Shown here: positions 41,481-50,591 of the stretch, in pieces
Numbering within the stretch: position 1 is the first letter of the stretch
Layout: each line of letters starts with the position of its first letter
Source of the DNA: Akkermansia sp.
Lineage (GTDB): Bacteria > Verrucomicrobiota > Verrucomicrobiia > Verrucomicrobiales > Akkermansiaceae
Reading direction: 5' to 3'
Length of the DNA: 64,000 bases
Assembly (NCBI GenBank): GCA_017549485.1
Contig: JAFYUT010000096.1
Span: forward strand, 1 to 64,000
Program-made: the position numbers and the translations under genes
The notes under the pieces: generated by a model
What the model saw: the letters and a program-made list of their open reading frames with translations, nothing else
What the model was told of the DNA's origin: nothing
Database searches by the model: none

Positions 41481-42248
41481 TTATTTTTTCCAAGAAGGTG
41501 CTTCTTGAGCAAATTGCTCGAACTGTTGATGTTGCTGTTGAGGTTGAGCCGCGTAGATTATTTCATCTATGGGGAAGGAGATGAGCCCCATAGCCGCATA
41601 CAGACAACCTTCAGCAGCAAAAAAACTCAATGTAGCTATGCCGTCCACCAGCTCCAGCGGAATACTTGCCGCAACGCGCAGGGGAGACTCCGTGCCCGGT
41701 TTGTCATTGAGCGGCAGAGCACATAAGGAGCGGCAAGATGATGTCTTCTTTACTTTTTTGGCGCGTTTGAAGTCAAATTGCTCTGCCGGTATGCAAACGT
41801 ATCGCTCATTGTTCAGTACGGCCGTTTCATCCGTAGAGACCGGCTGCATCCATATTTCCGTGGGGATGCTTTTATCTATGGTAAATTGTTTGTTATGGTC
41901 ATCTATGTGCAATGCCGGGGCTTCCGCCACATCATCTCTGCGGATAATGGGACGATTGGCTACTGCGTACTGTATGTATCTTTTTTGATACAGAATATGG
42001 TTCCACTCATACAAATAGTTCTCCGCATCCGAGCATGGTGCGAAAATATCCGTTGAGTAGGCATCTGACCATACGCGAACGCAGTGTTCCTCGTTTCCGA
42101 AGTCAATGGCTCGCCCGGGGAAAAGCCCCTCTGCCATGGCCACGCGGGCATCCGGCGGGGCAACCAGCTCGTGCAAGTTGAAGGTTAAAGGTGCGTAGCA
42201 GCTGCTCAGAGCAAATGCGGCACAAATCGGCAGGATGCTTTTTTTCAT
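41481..42248 (-). CDS. Predicted lipoprotein of unknown function
   Basis: A 255-residue lipoprotein: MKKSILPICAAFALSSCY has the lipobox Cys17. The mature part contains several Cys residues, aromatic-rich segments (NYLYEWNHILYQKRYIQYAV) and, near residues 200-240, a hydrophobic stretch that could be membrane-embedded. It ends in a Gln-rich segment. A start seven codons upstream exists, but the ATG at 42248 overlaps the adh stop by 4 nt (ATGA) and gives a correct lipoprotein signal. The general plan (lipoprotein Cys, then a late hydrophobic helix after a basic Arg/Cys stretch) is like the gene at 59347, though sequence similarity is weak. Confidence 0.75.
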   Translation of the reverse strand: MKKSILPICAAFALSSCYAPLTFNLHELVAPPDARVAMAEGLFPGRAIDFGNEEHCVRVWSDAYSTDIFAPCSDAENYLYEWNHILYQKRYIQYAVANRPIIRRDDVAEAPALHIDDHNKQFTIDKSIPTEIWMQPVSTDETAVLNNERYVCIPAEQFDFKRAKKVKKTSSCRSLCALPLNDKPGTESPLRVAASIPLELVDGIATLSFFAAEGCLYAAMGLISFPIDEIIYAAQPQQQHQQFEQFAQEAPSWKK

Positions 42249-43435
42249 GCTGTTACAGAGTTTGTGCAAGCACGGTAAACCTCTTCTGCTTCAGTAACAT
42301 TCAGTACACGCACACCGGGCAGTAACCCACCTGCGCGAACGGAACACGCTCCGTGAGCCATGGCTGCAAAGTCGGCATCTGCGGGTATGCCCAGCTCTTG
42401 CATGGTTTGGGGTAACCCCAGTTCTTTGTACCAAGCGCGCAGACGCTGTATACCTTCTTTCACCACGCGCTCCGTATTGCGGGACGGCGTAACGCCCATG
42501 ACATTCACGGCCCATTGAGCAAAAATGCCGGGGTTGGCTTGCCATACGGCATCAAAATAGGCCGGCACAATCACGGCTAACCCGGCACCGTGGGCTACAT
42601 CGTACACGGCACTCAGCTCATGCTCAAGGGCGTGGCAGGTCCAGCTTTGCTCTCGACCCAATCCCAGAATATTGTTGTGAGCAACAGTACCGCTTAACGC
42701 CAGCTGTGCCCAAGCTGCTTCATTTTGCGGCTCGTGGCGCAGAATAGATGCCTGCTGCATGATGGTGCGCATGGTGGCCTCGCACAAGGCATCAGTGAGC
42801 TCCGTGTCTTGAGTGTTGGTGAAGTAACGCTCAAAAATGTGGCACAGCATATCACAGGCACCGTATGCCATTTGCTCGGGGGGCAGTGTCAAGAATAGTT
42901 CCGGGCTTACAATGCTGAGCATGGGGCGCAGTAGCTCATGCCCGTAGCCCAGTTTTCGCCCTGTTTCTTCATTTGAAATGACGGTATTGGGGCTGTTTTC
43001 GCTGCCGGCGGCTGGCAGGGTGAGAATCGTAGCAACGGGCAGGGGAGTTGCCGTCAATGTCTCCTCATGAGTGTAAAGCTTCCATACATCCCCCTCATGA
43101 ACCACGCCGGTGGCAATGGCTTTGGCGGAGTCAATCACACTGCCTCCTCCTACGGCCAGCACGCAGTCTACCCCGGAGTTTCGGCAAAGCTCCACACCCT
43201 CACGAACCAGGGTGAGGCAGGGGTTGGGCTTAACTCCTCCTAGTTCAATGAAATCAATTCCGGCATCTTGCAGGGCTTTCACCACGGCATCGTACAGTCC
43301 ACTGCGCTTAATGCTGCCGCCACCGTAGTGCAGCAACAACTTTTTGCATTTACCTTGCAGCAAGGTGCCGATGTTGTTGTATTCTCCGTGCCCGAAGACG
43401 TAGCGTGTTTGATTATAATAGGTAAAGTTATTCAT
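42245..43435 (-). CDS. Iron-containing alcohol dehydrogenase, YqhD/BDH type
   Basis: A 396-residue NADPH-dependent aldehyde reductase or butanol dehydrogenase of the group III (Fe/Zn) family. The cofactor loop GGGSVID is at residues 97-103. The metal ligands fall at Asp195, His199, His268 and His282, offset by one from E. coli YqhD (194, 198, 267, 281). Such enzymes reduce toxic aldehydes or carry out the last step of alcohol fermentation. Its start overlaps the end of the membrane-protein gene by 8 nt and its stop overlaps the lipoprotein start, so it is tightly coupled to envelope genes. Confidence 0.93.
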   Translation of the reverse strand: MNNFTYYNQTRYVFGHGEYNNIGTLLQGKCKKLLLHYGGGSIKRSGLYDAVVKALQDAGIDFIELGGVKPNPCLTLVREGVELCRNSGVDCVLAVGGGSVIDSAKAIATGVVHEGDVWKLYTHEETLTATPLPVATILTLPAAGSENSPNTVISNEETGRKLGYGHELLRPMLSIVSPELFLTLPPEQMAYGACDMLCHIFERYFTNTQDTELTDALCEATMRTIMQQASILRHEPQNEAAWAQLALSGTVAHNNILGLGREQSWTCHALEHELSAVYDVAHGAGLAVIVPAYFDAVWQANPGIFAQWAVNVMGVTPSRNTERVVKEGIQRLRAWYKELGLPQTMQELGIPADADFAAMAHGACSVRAGGLLPGVRVLNVTEAEEVYRACTNSVTA

Positions 43436-44789
43436 GGCTGTTATCTGTTGAGGTGTTTTCTTCTTCTGATTCTTCTTCGGCTACGATATCGTATATGTCA
43501 AATGAATCATGTTGTTGAATGGTTGCATCACTGCGCAATATGAGTTCGTGGTGAATGCCGTTTTGTAGGCAAATGCACATATAAACCGGGCAGAATGCGC
43601 TGCGATTTTTCAGCAGGGGGTGAAAGTCCGGTTCATAAATGTGGGTGAAAACCTCTTCCACGGGCTCATCCGCAGGCAACTCTGCCAGCGCCAAGGCATG
43701 GCGATGGTCTTCATCCATATGATTGAGCACGCAGTATAAATGCCAGGGATTCGTGAACGTAAAGGCATAGCATGCAGCACCCAGGGTGGTTGCCAATATC
43801 AACAGCAGCACATAGGCTTTGGCCGGTTTGGGGGCCTTTTGTTCAGGTGCTTGCATGTTGGGCGGTAATACGGAATCCGGATCTACCCCCAAATAGATAT
43901 TGTTACCGAAATTGATAAGCAGATTGTGCTCCGTTTTGTAGCAGGCCTCGGCCCGTGGCTTTTTGAGCAAAATCCAGCATTTCCCTTGTTTTAACAGCAC
44001 GCGCTTGCCGTCGGTATGCATGGTGTAGGGTCGAAAACGGTTGACACTCTTTTGTGTGCCACCCGGGCGCCAACGTAAGTAGAGAGCCCCCAGCAGCATC
44101 AGCAACATGAATGCCATGGTGCCGTAGTCTGCCAAAAAGGCTCCGTTAATGAACCCGAGTATCCAGAGGCTCAGCAAACCATAGCGCAAGTATTGCAAGA
44201 AACGGGGAGTTTTTAACAAGGCACCGGCATCTGCTGTTTCTCTCAACTGTTCCGGGGTGGCAGAGTATTGCAGCTCGGGTTCTTGCGGAATATCGAACGG
44301 GGCAGGAATAAGCTCAGAATCATTCTGTTTGCCGATACGGGATTGGATGTAGCGCAGTGCCTCACGTCGGCGAGCCTCACTCTCATGCTTCAATATCAGG
44401 TTGACACCATGGCCGTGGGCCAGTTGTAAGCCTATATTGCTGCCGGAGCGTCTCACCCAAGTAATTTCATCCCATGTGTAAAAGTTGCTGAAAAGGTCAT
44501 TTTCACAGAGAAAACCACTTTCGGTAAGGGTGTAAAAGGAGTTGTCCAACAGGAGGATGTACGTCTGTATTCTTTTGCCTATGTATATACTGCACACCCC
44601 TGATATCAGAATAAAAAACAGCAGCATCGGTATGTCTGTATAGGGGGTAAACCCGTCATTACTGCTTCCTCCCGTAATCTCTTTCATGAGGAAGTAGAAC
44701 ACCACCATGAGCGCCAGCATGATGAAGAAGGTGCGTATGATTGTGGTTCGTTGCCACTGTGTATCCAATTTTCCGCTGCGGTAGACCAT
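43428..44789 (-). CDS. Multi-pass membrane protein with PH-like (bPH) domain
   Basis: A 453-residue protein. Two helices (about 20-38 and 55-73) are followed by a domain of about 75 residues (SFYTLTESGFLCENDLFSNF, then YTWDEITWVRRS) that looks like a bacterial PH-type beta domain. A second pair of helices (about 205-245), a second similar beta region, and a further helix near 320-340 precede an acidic C-terminal tail rich in Glu/Ser/Thr. No enzyme motif is visible. It is the first gene of an operon with the YqhD-type dehydrogenase and two lipoproteins. The role is unknown; sensing or scaffolding at the membrane is only a guess. Confidence 0.7.
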   Translation of the reverse strand: MVYRSGKLDTQWQRTTIIRTFFIMLALMVVFYFLMKEITGGSSNDGFTPYTDIPMLLFFILISGVCSIYIGKRIQTYILLLDNSFYTLTESGFLCENDLFSNFYTWDEITWVRRSGSNIGLQLAHGHGVNLILKHESEARRREALRYIQSRIGKQNDSELIPAPFDIPQEPELQYSATPEQLRETADAGALLKTPRFLQYLRYGLLSLWILGFINGAFLADYGTMAFMLLMLLGALYLRWRPGGTQKSVNRFRPYTMHTDGKRVLLKQGKCWILLKKPRAEACYKTEHNLLINFGNNIYLGVDPDSVLPPNMQAPEQKAPKPAKAYVLLLILATTLGAACYAFTFTNPWHLYCVLNHMDEDHRHALALAELPADEPVEEVFTHIYEPDFHPLLKNRSAFCPVYMCICLQNGIHHELILRSDATIQQHDSFDIYDIVAEEESEEENTSTDNSHE

Positions 44790-44860
44790 GGTTGCTTGTG
44801 GGGTGCTGCTTTGAATATGTCTTGTTATGTATGAATCCTACGTGATTCAAAAGCGGGCAC

Positions 44861-44889
44861 ATCTTATCAGGAATCTTCTCATTATGCAA
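44861..44889 (-). promoter_or_regulatory. Possible promoter of the PH-like/adh/lipoprotein operon
   Basis: Minus strand: -35 TTGCAT (44884-44889), 17-nt spacer, -10 TAAGAT (44861-44866). Both match at 4 of 6. Leader about 64 nt. Confidence 0.4.
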
Positions 44890-44924
44890 GCATATGTTCC
44901 GTTCGTTTGTTCTTAATTTTTTTC

Positions 44925-44953
44925 TTGAAATAGAGGAGAAGAAATGCTAGCCT
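44925..44953 (+). promoter_or_regulatory. Possible promoter of the CPA2 antiporter gene
   Basis: -35 TTGAAA (44925-44930), 17-nt spacer, -10 TAGCCT (44948-44953). The -10 is weak. Leader about 10 nt. Confidence 0.35.
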
Positions 44954-44969
44954 GAGAGTCAAGCATATT

Positions 44970-46676
44970 ATGGAACACGCACTTGTCATCGGCCTATCTC
45001 TCGCGTTGATATTGGGTATATTGGCGCATAAGCTGAAGTTGTCTCCCTTGGTCGGTTATTTGATTGCCGGCATGCTTGCTGCCCAGCCATGGTGGGGCCA
45101 ACCTGTGGATAGCCACATTGTAGAGGGCTTTTCTCACTTGGGCGTGATACTGTTGCTGTTCGGCGTTGGGTTGCAATTTCACCTTAAAGATTTGTTGGAT
45201 GTGCAAAAAGTTGCCGTTCCCGGGGCTTTGGTGTGCATGACGGTATCTACCGTGATGGGGGCAATGGTGTTTTATTGGTTAGGAGGCGATGGCAACTGGA
45301 TAAGTGCACTGATGTTCGGCTTGTGTATTTGCGTTTCAAGTACAGTGGTGCTTACTCGTGTATTGGGCGACAATCGTTTGTTGCAAACTCCAACCGGGCA
45401 TACGGCGCTGGGGTGGCTGGTGGTTGAGGATATATTCACTATTTTGATGTTAGTGTTGCTGCCGGTCATCATCAGCGGGCAAGAGCTTGTGCCCGCTTTG
45501 GGGAGCGCTGCGGTCAAATTAACATTGTTGGTGTTGTGTGTGGCTTTTGTGGGGCGCAAAATTATCAAAAAAGTGCTTACTTATGTGTCCAAGAGTGCCT
45601 CCGGCGAGCTTTTCACTCTTGCCGTGTTGGTTTTTGCTTTGGGCTTTGCCGTGCTGGCAGCCAAAGGCTTTGATGCCAGTATGGAGTTCGGGGCTTTCCT
45701 GTCGGGTATGGTCGTAGGGCAAAGCAAGTTTGCCTCTCGCGCCGCCAGCGATGCCTTGCCCATGAAAGATGCTTTTGCCGTGTTGTTCTTTGTATCCGTC
45801 GGTATGGGCTTTGATATCGGCGGCATGTTGGAGCATTGGGAGCTGACGCTGTGTACTTGCGTGGTGGCGTTCTTGATTAAGCCTATAGCCGCATTTATTG
45901 TTATTACATTGTTGGGTAAGCCCTTGCGTATGGCTCTTAAAACTGCGGGTTCTCTGTCGCAAATAGGCGAATTCTCATTCATCTTGGCAACCCTTATTGC
46001 CTCTCAATATCACATGTTGCCGGCATACGCTGCGAATGTCATTACCGGTGTGGCTATTATCACCATTACGCTGAATGCTGCACTTTACCGGTTTATACCC
46101 ATGCTTGCCGGGCATCTGGAGAAAAAGGAAATCGGCCGTCGGCCTAAGGTTGCCGGTAGAGTGCCTGCTCCTTCTATTGATAAGCACCGTATCATTGTGG
46201 TTGGTTATGGCCCCTGTGGCGAAATTATGACCGATATCCTCTTGAAATATGATTTGGAGGTCGTGGTGTTGGAGATGAATATAGAAACTGTTAACCGTTT
46301 GGAAAAGAAAGGTATACCGGCCTTGCACGGGGATGCGCGTCGACGTAGTATTTTGCGGATGGCCGGTGCAGAGCAGGCAAAGGCCATCATCATTACCTCG
46401 GCTGCTGCTCCGTCTCATGATATTGCGGAGAGTGCTCGTGAGGTCAACCCGCAAATCTCGGTCATGGCCTATACCACTTATATCAGTACGGCTCAGTTGT
46501 TGCGCCGCCAAGGCGCGGAAACCGTATTCAGCGGTGAAGAAGAGGTTGCCCTCAGCATGACATCTCATACTTTACTTTCTCTCGGCGCTACGGAAGAGCA
46601 GGTTGCGCGCGAACGTTACGAAAATCGCCGTCGTCTGGCCGGAGTATATGCAGATAATATTCCATCGGGCGTGTGA
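44970..46676 (+). CDS. Monovalent cation:proton antiporter-2 (Kef/YbaL type) with TrkA-N domain
   Basis: A 568-residue inner-membrane transporter. About 12 hydrophobic segments occupy residues 1-385, with the CPA2 features GYLIAGMLAA near the start and the AKGFDASMEFGAFLSGMVVG region. A cytoplasmic TrkA-N (RCK) domain from about residue 405 has the Rossmann motif VVGYGPCGEIM and a conserved Asp in HGDARRRSIL. Such proteins exchange K+ or Na+ for H+, gated by nucleotides or glutathione conjugates. The closest by plan are YbaL and RosB. It is followed by gtrA after 47 nt with a separate promoter. Confidence 0.92.
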   Translation: MEHALVIGLSLALILGILAHKLKLSPLVGYLIAGMLAAQPWWGQPVDSHIVEGFSHLGVILLLFGVGLQFHLKDLLDVQKVAVPGALVCMTVSTVMGAMVFYWLGGDGNWISALMFGLCICVSSTVVLTRVLGDNRLLQTPTGHTALGWLVVEDIFTILMLVLLPVIISGQELVPALGSAAVKLTLLVLCVAFVGRKIIKKVLTYVSKSASGELFTLAVLVFALGFAVLAAKGFDASMEFGAFLSGMVVGQSKFASRAASDALPMKDAFAVLFFVSVGMGFDIGGMLEHWELTLCTCVVAFLIKPIAAFIVITLLGKPLRMALKTAGSLSQIGEFSFILATLIASQYHMLPAYAANVITGVAIITITLNAALYRFIPMLAGHLEKKEIGRRPKVAGRVPAPSIDKHRIIVVGYGPCGEIMTDILLKYDLEVVVLEMNIETVNRLEKKGIPALHGDARRRSILRMAGAEQAKAIIITSAAAPSHDIAESAREVNPQISVMAYTTYISTAQLLRRQGAETVFSGEEEVALSMTSHTLLSLGATEEQVARERYENRRRLAGVYADNIPSGV

Positions 46677-46684
46677 ATCCGGGT

Positions 46685-46713
46685 TTGACAATTTCGTTGT
46701 AATGGTGTATATC
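46685..46713 (+). promoter_or_regulatory. Near-leaderless promoter of gtrA-tatD
   Basis: Perfect -35 TTGACA (46685-46690), 17-nt spacer, -10 TATATC (46708-46713). The ATG at 46724 is 10 nt beyond. Confidence 0.6.
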
Positions 46714-46723
46714 GCTGCGTGTT

Positions 46724-47155
46724 ATGGCAGATAATTGCGCAGTGAAAAACCTCGTCGGTTCTTTTATCAAGTATCTGATAGCAAGTGGAATTGCTTTTGT
46801 GGTTGATTTGGCCGCAATTTCCGTTTGTACACGTGTGTTTGGGGTGCACTATTTGGTAGCTACTGCCATTGGGTTTATGCTCGGCGTGTTGGTTGCCTAC
46901 GTTTGCAGTAATAAATTTGTTTTTTCTCACCGCAAAATGGAGGATAAACAAAAGACCGAGTTTGCGATTTTTACCATCATCGGCATTGTCGGTCTATTGC
47001 TTGACCTCTTGTTCATGTGGCTTTTTGTGAGTGTTTTCGGCTTTGTATGGGCGGGCTTGGGGCTCGCTTTTTATGCAGTGGAACTTTCCAAATTGGTAAC
47101 GCAGAGCATTGTTGTGCTCTGGAATTTCGGTGCTCGTAAGATTATTCTTTATTAA
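46724..47155 (+). CDS. GtrA-family membrane protein
   Basis: A 143-residue protein with four predicted helices. GtrA-family features are visible: FIKYLIASGIAFVVDLAAI at the start, SNKFVFSHR after the second helix, and the final ELSKLVTQSIVVLWNFGARKIILY. Family members are thought to flip undecaprenyl-linked sugars for surface glycosylation. The GtrII-like glucosyltransferase at 8.7 kb could be a functional partner, though the two are far apart. tatD follows after 9 nt. Confidence 0.88.
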   Translation: MADNCAVKNLVGSFIKYLIASGIAFVVDLAAISVCTRVFGVHYLVATAIGFMLGVLVAYVCSNKFVFSHRKMEDKQKTEFAIFTIIGIVGLLLDLLFMWLFVSVFGFVWAGLGLAFYAVELSKLVTQSIVVLWNFGARKIILY

Positions 47156-47164
47156 TTCATCGTC

Positions 47165-47968
47165 ATGATTATTGATACGCATTGTCACTTGGTTTCCCGT
47201 AAGTATGAGGATTTGGCTCAGGTTCGTGCCGATTCCGTAGCATTGGGGGTAACACATTGCATCTCTCAAGGTACAAGCGCAGATGATTGGGAACCCCAGT
47301 TGCAGATTGCCCGCAGCATGCCCGATTTCGTTTCCTCATGTCTTGCCGTGCATCCCAGTGAGGTGACGGAGGTGTCAGATGTGCAGTTGGCATATATGGA
47401 GGAGCTCTGCCACCAATACCCGCAAGCCGCAATCGGTGAAACCGGGCTTGATTATTTTTGGCCGGCTCCCGAGGGGTGGTCCGAAGACGACTACCGCGCC
47501 CGCCAGCGTGTCTTTTTAGAACGTCATTTTCAGTTGGCTCAAAGCTTGGGGCTCAATATTTCCCTTCATACAAGAGATAAAAAGGGCCTTGCCAGTTTTG
47601 AAGATGCTTTTGCCATCGCCCGCAATTTCCCTAAGGTGCGCCCGGTGTTTCATTGCTTTATCGGCAACCGTGAGCAGGCAGAACGCATTTTTTCTGAGCT
47701 GGATGGCCTGATTTCTTTCACCGGATTACTTACCTTCAACAAGACAGAGGATATTCAGGCCGTAGCGGCTTGGTGCCCGTCTGACCGCTTTATGGTAGAG
47801 ACGGACTCCCCCTATCTCTCACCCACGCCTTTCCGTGGTATTACCAATATACCCGGCCGCACCAAGTATGTAGTTGATAAAATTGCAGAGCTTCGGCACG
47901 TGACCCCTGAGGAGATTGCAGCCTGTACCACTGAAAACGCCAAGCGCTTTTTCCGCCTGAGCCTGTAA
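47165..47968 (+). CDS. TatD-family metal-dependent deoxyribonuclease
   Basis: A 267-residue TIM-barrel hydrolase. Metal ligands are visible in IDTHCHL at the N-terminus, Glu in AIGETGLDY, His in ISLHTRD, His in PVFHCFIGN, and Asp in VETDSPYL. TatD enzymes are 3'-5' exonucleases on DNA or RNA and act in repair, and some remove D-amino acids. The length is typical. It is convergent with mscS, with 10 nt between the stops and no evident terminator. Confidence 0.93.
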   Translation: MIIDTHCHLVSRKYEDLAQVRADSVALGVTHCISQGTSADDWEPQLQIARSMPDFVSSCLAVHPSEVTEVSDVQLAYMEELCHQYPQAAIGETGLDYFWPAPEGWSEDDYRARQRVFLERHFQLAQSLGLNISLHTRDKKGLASFEDAFAIARNFPKVRPVFHCFIGNREQAERIFSELDGLISFTGLLTFNKTEDIQAVAAWCPSDRFMVETDSPYLSPTPFRGITNIPGRTKYVVDKIAELRHVTPEEIAACTTENAKRFFRLSL

Positions 47969-47978
47969 GACTCATTTA

Positions 47979-48809
47979 TTATTCCGTGGGTGTTTGCTGC
48001 GGGGGGCTTTGTTGTTGCAGTACGGTGCGTATCGGGAAAGGAATGTTAATGCCTTCTTTGGCAAAGCGCTCCAACAATGCCGTAGCAAAACGATAACGCA
48101 GGCCGTGGTATACCTCTGTCTTGCACCATGCACCTATGCGCAGATTCAGTGAGCTATCCCCGAACCCGGTGAACATAACCACGGGTGCAGGGTCATCCAT
48201 CAACTCGGACTCTTGCTTAATAACATCCAAAATCACCTCTTTCACCTTGCGGAGATCGCTACTGTAGTCTACACCTACATCCAAATCAATTCTGCGTCGT
48301 GGGGAGCCGGTGATATTGGTTACGGGGTTTTTGATGAGGCTTTCGCAGGGAATGCGTACCAATGCGTTATCCGGGCGGCGCAGGAAGACTGACAACAGGT
48401 TGATACTCTCTACCGTTCCTTCCTCTCCCTCTACCCTTATATAGTCACCAATCTTGAAACTGCGCTCAGATATCAAGAATATACCGCTGATAAGGTTACT
48501 GAGAGAGGTTTGAGAGGCAAATCCTATGGCCACACCCATAACACCCGCGGCTCCCAATATACTTACAACGTCTATCCCCAAGGCGCGCAATCCCTGTATG
48601 AGGGCAATGGCACATATAATCCCCTTGAGCGCACGCGATAAAAGTTTTAACATCTGGGTAGGCAGCCTTTTCGTGTTCTCCAATCCCGTGAAAACTCGCC
48701 CTACCACCGTGCACAGTATCCACCCCAAAGCTAAGTAAACGATCAATTCTATCCAACCGTGTGTGGCCATGTGGGCCCAAATGATTTTGCTCTGCTCCAT
48801 CCAGTCCAT
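47979..48809 (-). CDS. mscS: Small-conductance mechanosensitive channel (MscS family)
   Basis: A 276-residue channel that opens under membrane tension to release solutes during osmotic down-shock. Three N-terminal helices end in the pore helix region with the Gly/Ala pattern GAAGVMGVAIGFASQTSLSN. The beta domain (FKIGDYIRVEGEEGTVESI) and the alpha/beta cytoplasmic domain follow. The C-terminus ends in a Gln/Pro-rich tail. Its promoter ends 6 nt before the ATG, so the mRNA should be leaderless. Confidence 0.94.
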   Translation of the reverse strand: MDWMEQSKIIWAHMATHGWIELIVYLALGWILCTVVGRVFTGLENTKRLPTQMLKLLSRALKGIICAIALIQGLRALGIDVVSILGAAGVMGVAIGFASQTSLSNLISGIFLISERSFKIGDYIRVEGEEGTVESINLLSVFLRRPDNALVRIPCESLIKNPVTNITGSPRRRIDLDVGVDYSSDLRKVKEVILDVIKQESELMDDPAPVVMFTGFGDSSLNLRIGAWCKTEVYHGLRYRFATALLERFAKEGINIPFPIRTVLQQQSPPQQTPTE

Positions 48810-48815
48810 ATCTCT

Positions 48816-48844
48816 ACTTTACATAATGTGCTTGTTCTTGTCAA
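48816..48844 (-). promoter_or_regulatory. Leaderless promoter of mscS
   Basis: Minus strand: perfect -35 TTGACA (48839-48844), 17-nt spacer, -10 TAAAGT (48816-48821). Exactly 6 nt separate it from the ATG at 48809. Confidence 0.6.
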
Positions 48845-48886
48845 CGCGTTATTAGGATTCCGGGCTTGGTAAGTCACAATGATTTC

Positions 48887-50311
48887 TTATTCAGGCATAT
48901 CCTCTTGAAGCAGGTCTTCCAGTTCTGCAAGGTTTCGGTCAATTTCGACTTGAATGCTTCGAATATCGCTCAGAATATCGGCCGCAGGCGGGTATTCAAC
49001 GCGGGTATGTTGACTTTTTTTGTATTTATTGATAGAGAGCTCGTAATCATTGCTTGCAATTTCTTGTTTGGGAACCAAGAAAGAGACATCGGTGCGGTGG
49101 CGGGTAATTTCAGCCTCAAGATTGTGGAATCTGGCAATGATATCGGGGATGTCGGTGCATGCTGCGGGTGTGCGTTTATCATCCAGTGTATACCCGTCTG
49201 CCTGCATATCATAGAACCACACGTTTTCTGTACCACCGTGGCCGGTTTTGGTAAAGATGAGAATGGCGGTAGAGACCCCGGCATAGGGCCTGAAAACGCC
49301 CGACGGCATGGAAATGACGGCTTGCAGGCAGTGGTCTTCCACTATGGTTTGACGAATGGCTTTGTGAGCGGCCGATGCCCCGAAAAGAACGCCATCCGGT
49401 ACGATACAGGCGCAGCGGCCCCCTACTTTGAGTAGGCGCAGGAAGAGTGAAAGGAAAAGCAGCTCTGTCTTTTTGGTCTTGCGGCCTTTTTGCAGCCCTT
49501 TGTGAACGGTGTCGGTATTGAGTGAGCCTTTGAATGGCGGATTCGCTAAGAGGAGAGAGTAACACTCAGTATCCGTATTTTGAGCAGAGAGACTATCGCG
49601 GTATTGGATATCAGGGTGTTCAATACCGTGGGCCATCATATTCATGGCGCCTATGCGGAGCATGGTGCGGTCCATTTCATAACCGTGAAACATGCCCGAC
49701 ATGAAGTGTTTACTTTTGGCTTGATCAGCGTAGATTTCTTGCCTGTGGTGGGTCTTGAGGAATTCTCCTGCCTCTACCAAGAATCCCGAGGTGCCGCACG
49801 CGGGATCGCAAATGGTATCGGTTGGGGTGGGGCGCATGAGCTCTACCATCAAACGGATGATATGCCGTGGTGTGCGGAACTGCCCGTTTACCCCGGCCGT
49901 GGCAAGCTTGGAGAGCAGGTACTCATAGACATCCCCACGGGTGTCGGCTGCTCGGAGCTGTTCCATTTTCGCATATAAGTCATCCATGGCGGTGACAATG
50001 CGCTCCAGCATGTGGGGGGTAGGGATTTTGAAAACGGCATCCCCCATGTATTTAGAGTAGGCGCTGTGTTTATCCTCGTGCAGGTTTTTGATAAGGGGGA
50101 ATACCTGTTCCTGCACGGTGGCGTACATTTGTGCGGCAGGTAGTTCTTTCAGGTAGCTCCATTGGTGTAAGGGGGTAACTTTATCCTCTATGTCGTGTAT
50201 GAACATGAGGTAGGTCATCTGCTCAATTACGTCCAGAGGATTGGTCAAACCTCCCGTCCAGAAGATATCCCAAAGTCTGTCGATTTTATTTTTGAGCTCG
50301 CCTGTCAACAT
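48887..50311 (-). CDS. N6-adenine DNA methyltransferase, HsdM-like, without HsdS/HsdR partners
   Basis: A 474-residue type I modification subunit. The N-terminal helical HsdM_N domain begins MLTGELKNKIDRLWDIFW. The SAM motif DPACGTSGFL is at residues 169-178 and the catalytic NPPF at 257-260. A C-terminal coiled segment (residues 440-474) would normally contact HsdS. Type I systems need a specificity subunit and a restriction subunit; neither is in the flanking 10 kb on either side. The gene may be an orphan methylase, a remnant, or use a partner in trans. A DUF4236 gene lies 19 nt upstream in the same direction. Confidence 0.9.
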   Translation of the reverse strand: MLTGELKNKIDRLWDIFWTGGLTNPLDVIEQMTYLMFIHDIEDKVTPLHQWSYLKELPAAQMYATVQEQVFPLIKNLHEDKHSAYSKYMGDAVFKIPTPHMLERIVTAMDDLYAKMEQLRAADTRGDVYEYLLSKLATAGVNGQFRTPRHIIRLMVELMRPTPTDTICDPACGTSGFLVEAGEFLKTHHRQEIYADQAKSKHFMSGMFHGYEMDRTMLRIGAMNMMAHGIEHPDIQYRDSLSAQNTDTECYSLLLANPPFKGSLNTDTVHKGLQKGRKTKKTELLFLSLFLRLLKVGGRCACIVPDGVLFGASAAHKAIRQTIVEDHCLQAVISMPSGVFRPYAGVSTAILIFTKTGHGGTENVWFYDMQADGYTLDDKRTPAACTDIPDIIARFHNLEAEITRHRTDVSFLVPKQEIASNDYELSINKYKKSQHTRVEYPPAADILSDIRSIQVEIDRNLAELEDLLQEDMPE

Positions 50312-50330
50312 ACAGCGTGAAGAAGATGCC

Positions 50331-50582
50331 TTATTCTTCCTTATTCTTTTTACCGAAGAGTTTGCCGAGCTTGGAGAAGCTGAATGATTTGCCGATGCGG
50401 AACCCGCCGATACTTTTATTGAGATTTACCCCATTTTCATTAACCGTGGCACGTCCGGTAGAGGAAGAACCGAAACTGAGAGAAACGCCTGATGCGCTGA
50501 GGTTGATATACAGAATACCCGGGATAATCGGGATTCTCTTGTAAACGGTAGAATTACGATATGAACGTCTGCGTAAACTCAT
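50331..50582 (-). CDS. DUF4236-like small protein
   Basis: An 83-residue protein with the DUF4236 pattern: a basic N-terminus, then IPGILYINLSASGVSLSFGSSSTGRATVNENGVN. The usual opening and the second half (normally ending in a GTGLSY-type motif) are altered to FRIGKSFSFSKLGKLFG, and the end is basic. The function of this family is unknown; members often sit near mobile or defence genes. The promoter ends 9 nt before its ATG, and hsdM follows after 19 nt, so the two are likely co-transcribed. Confidence 0.7.
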   Translation of the reverse strand: MSLRRRSYRNSTVYKRIPIIPGILYINLSASGVSLSFGSSSTGRATVNENGVNLNKSIGGFRIGKSFSFSKLGKLFGKKNKEE

Positions 50583-50591
50583 GACTTATCA

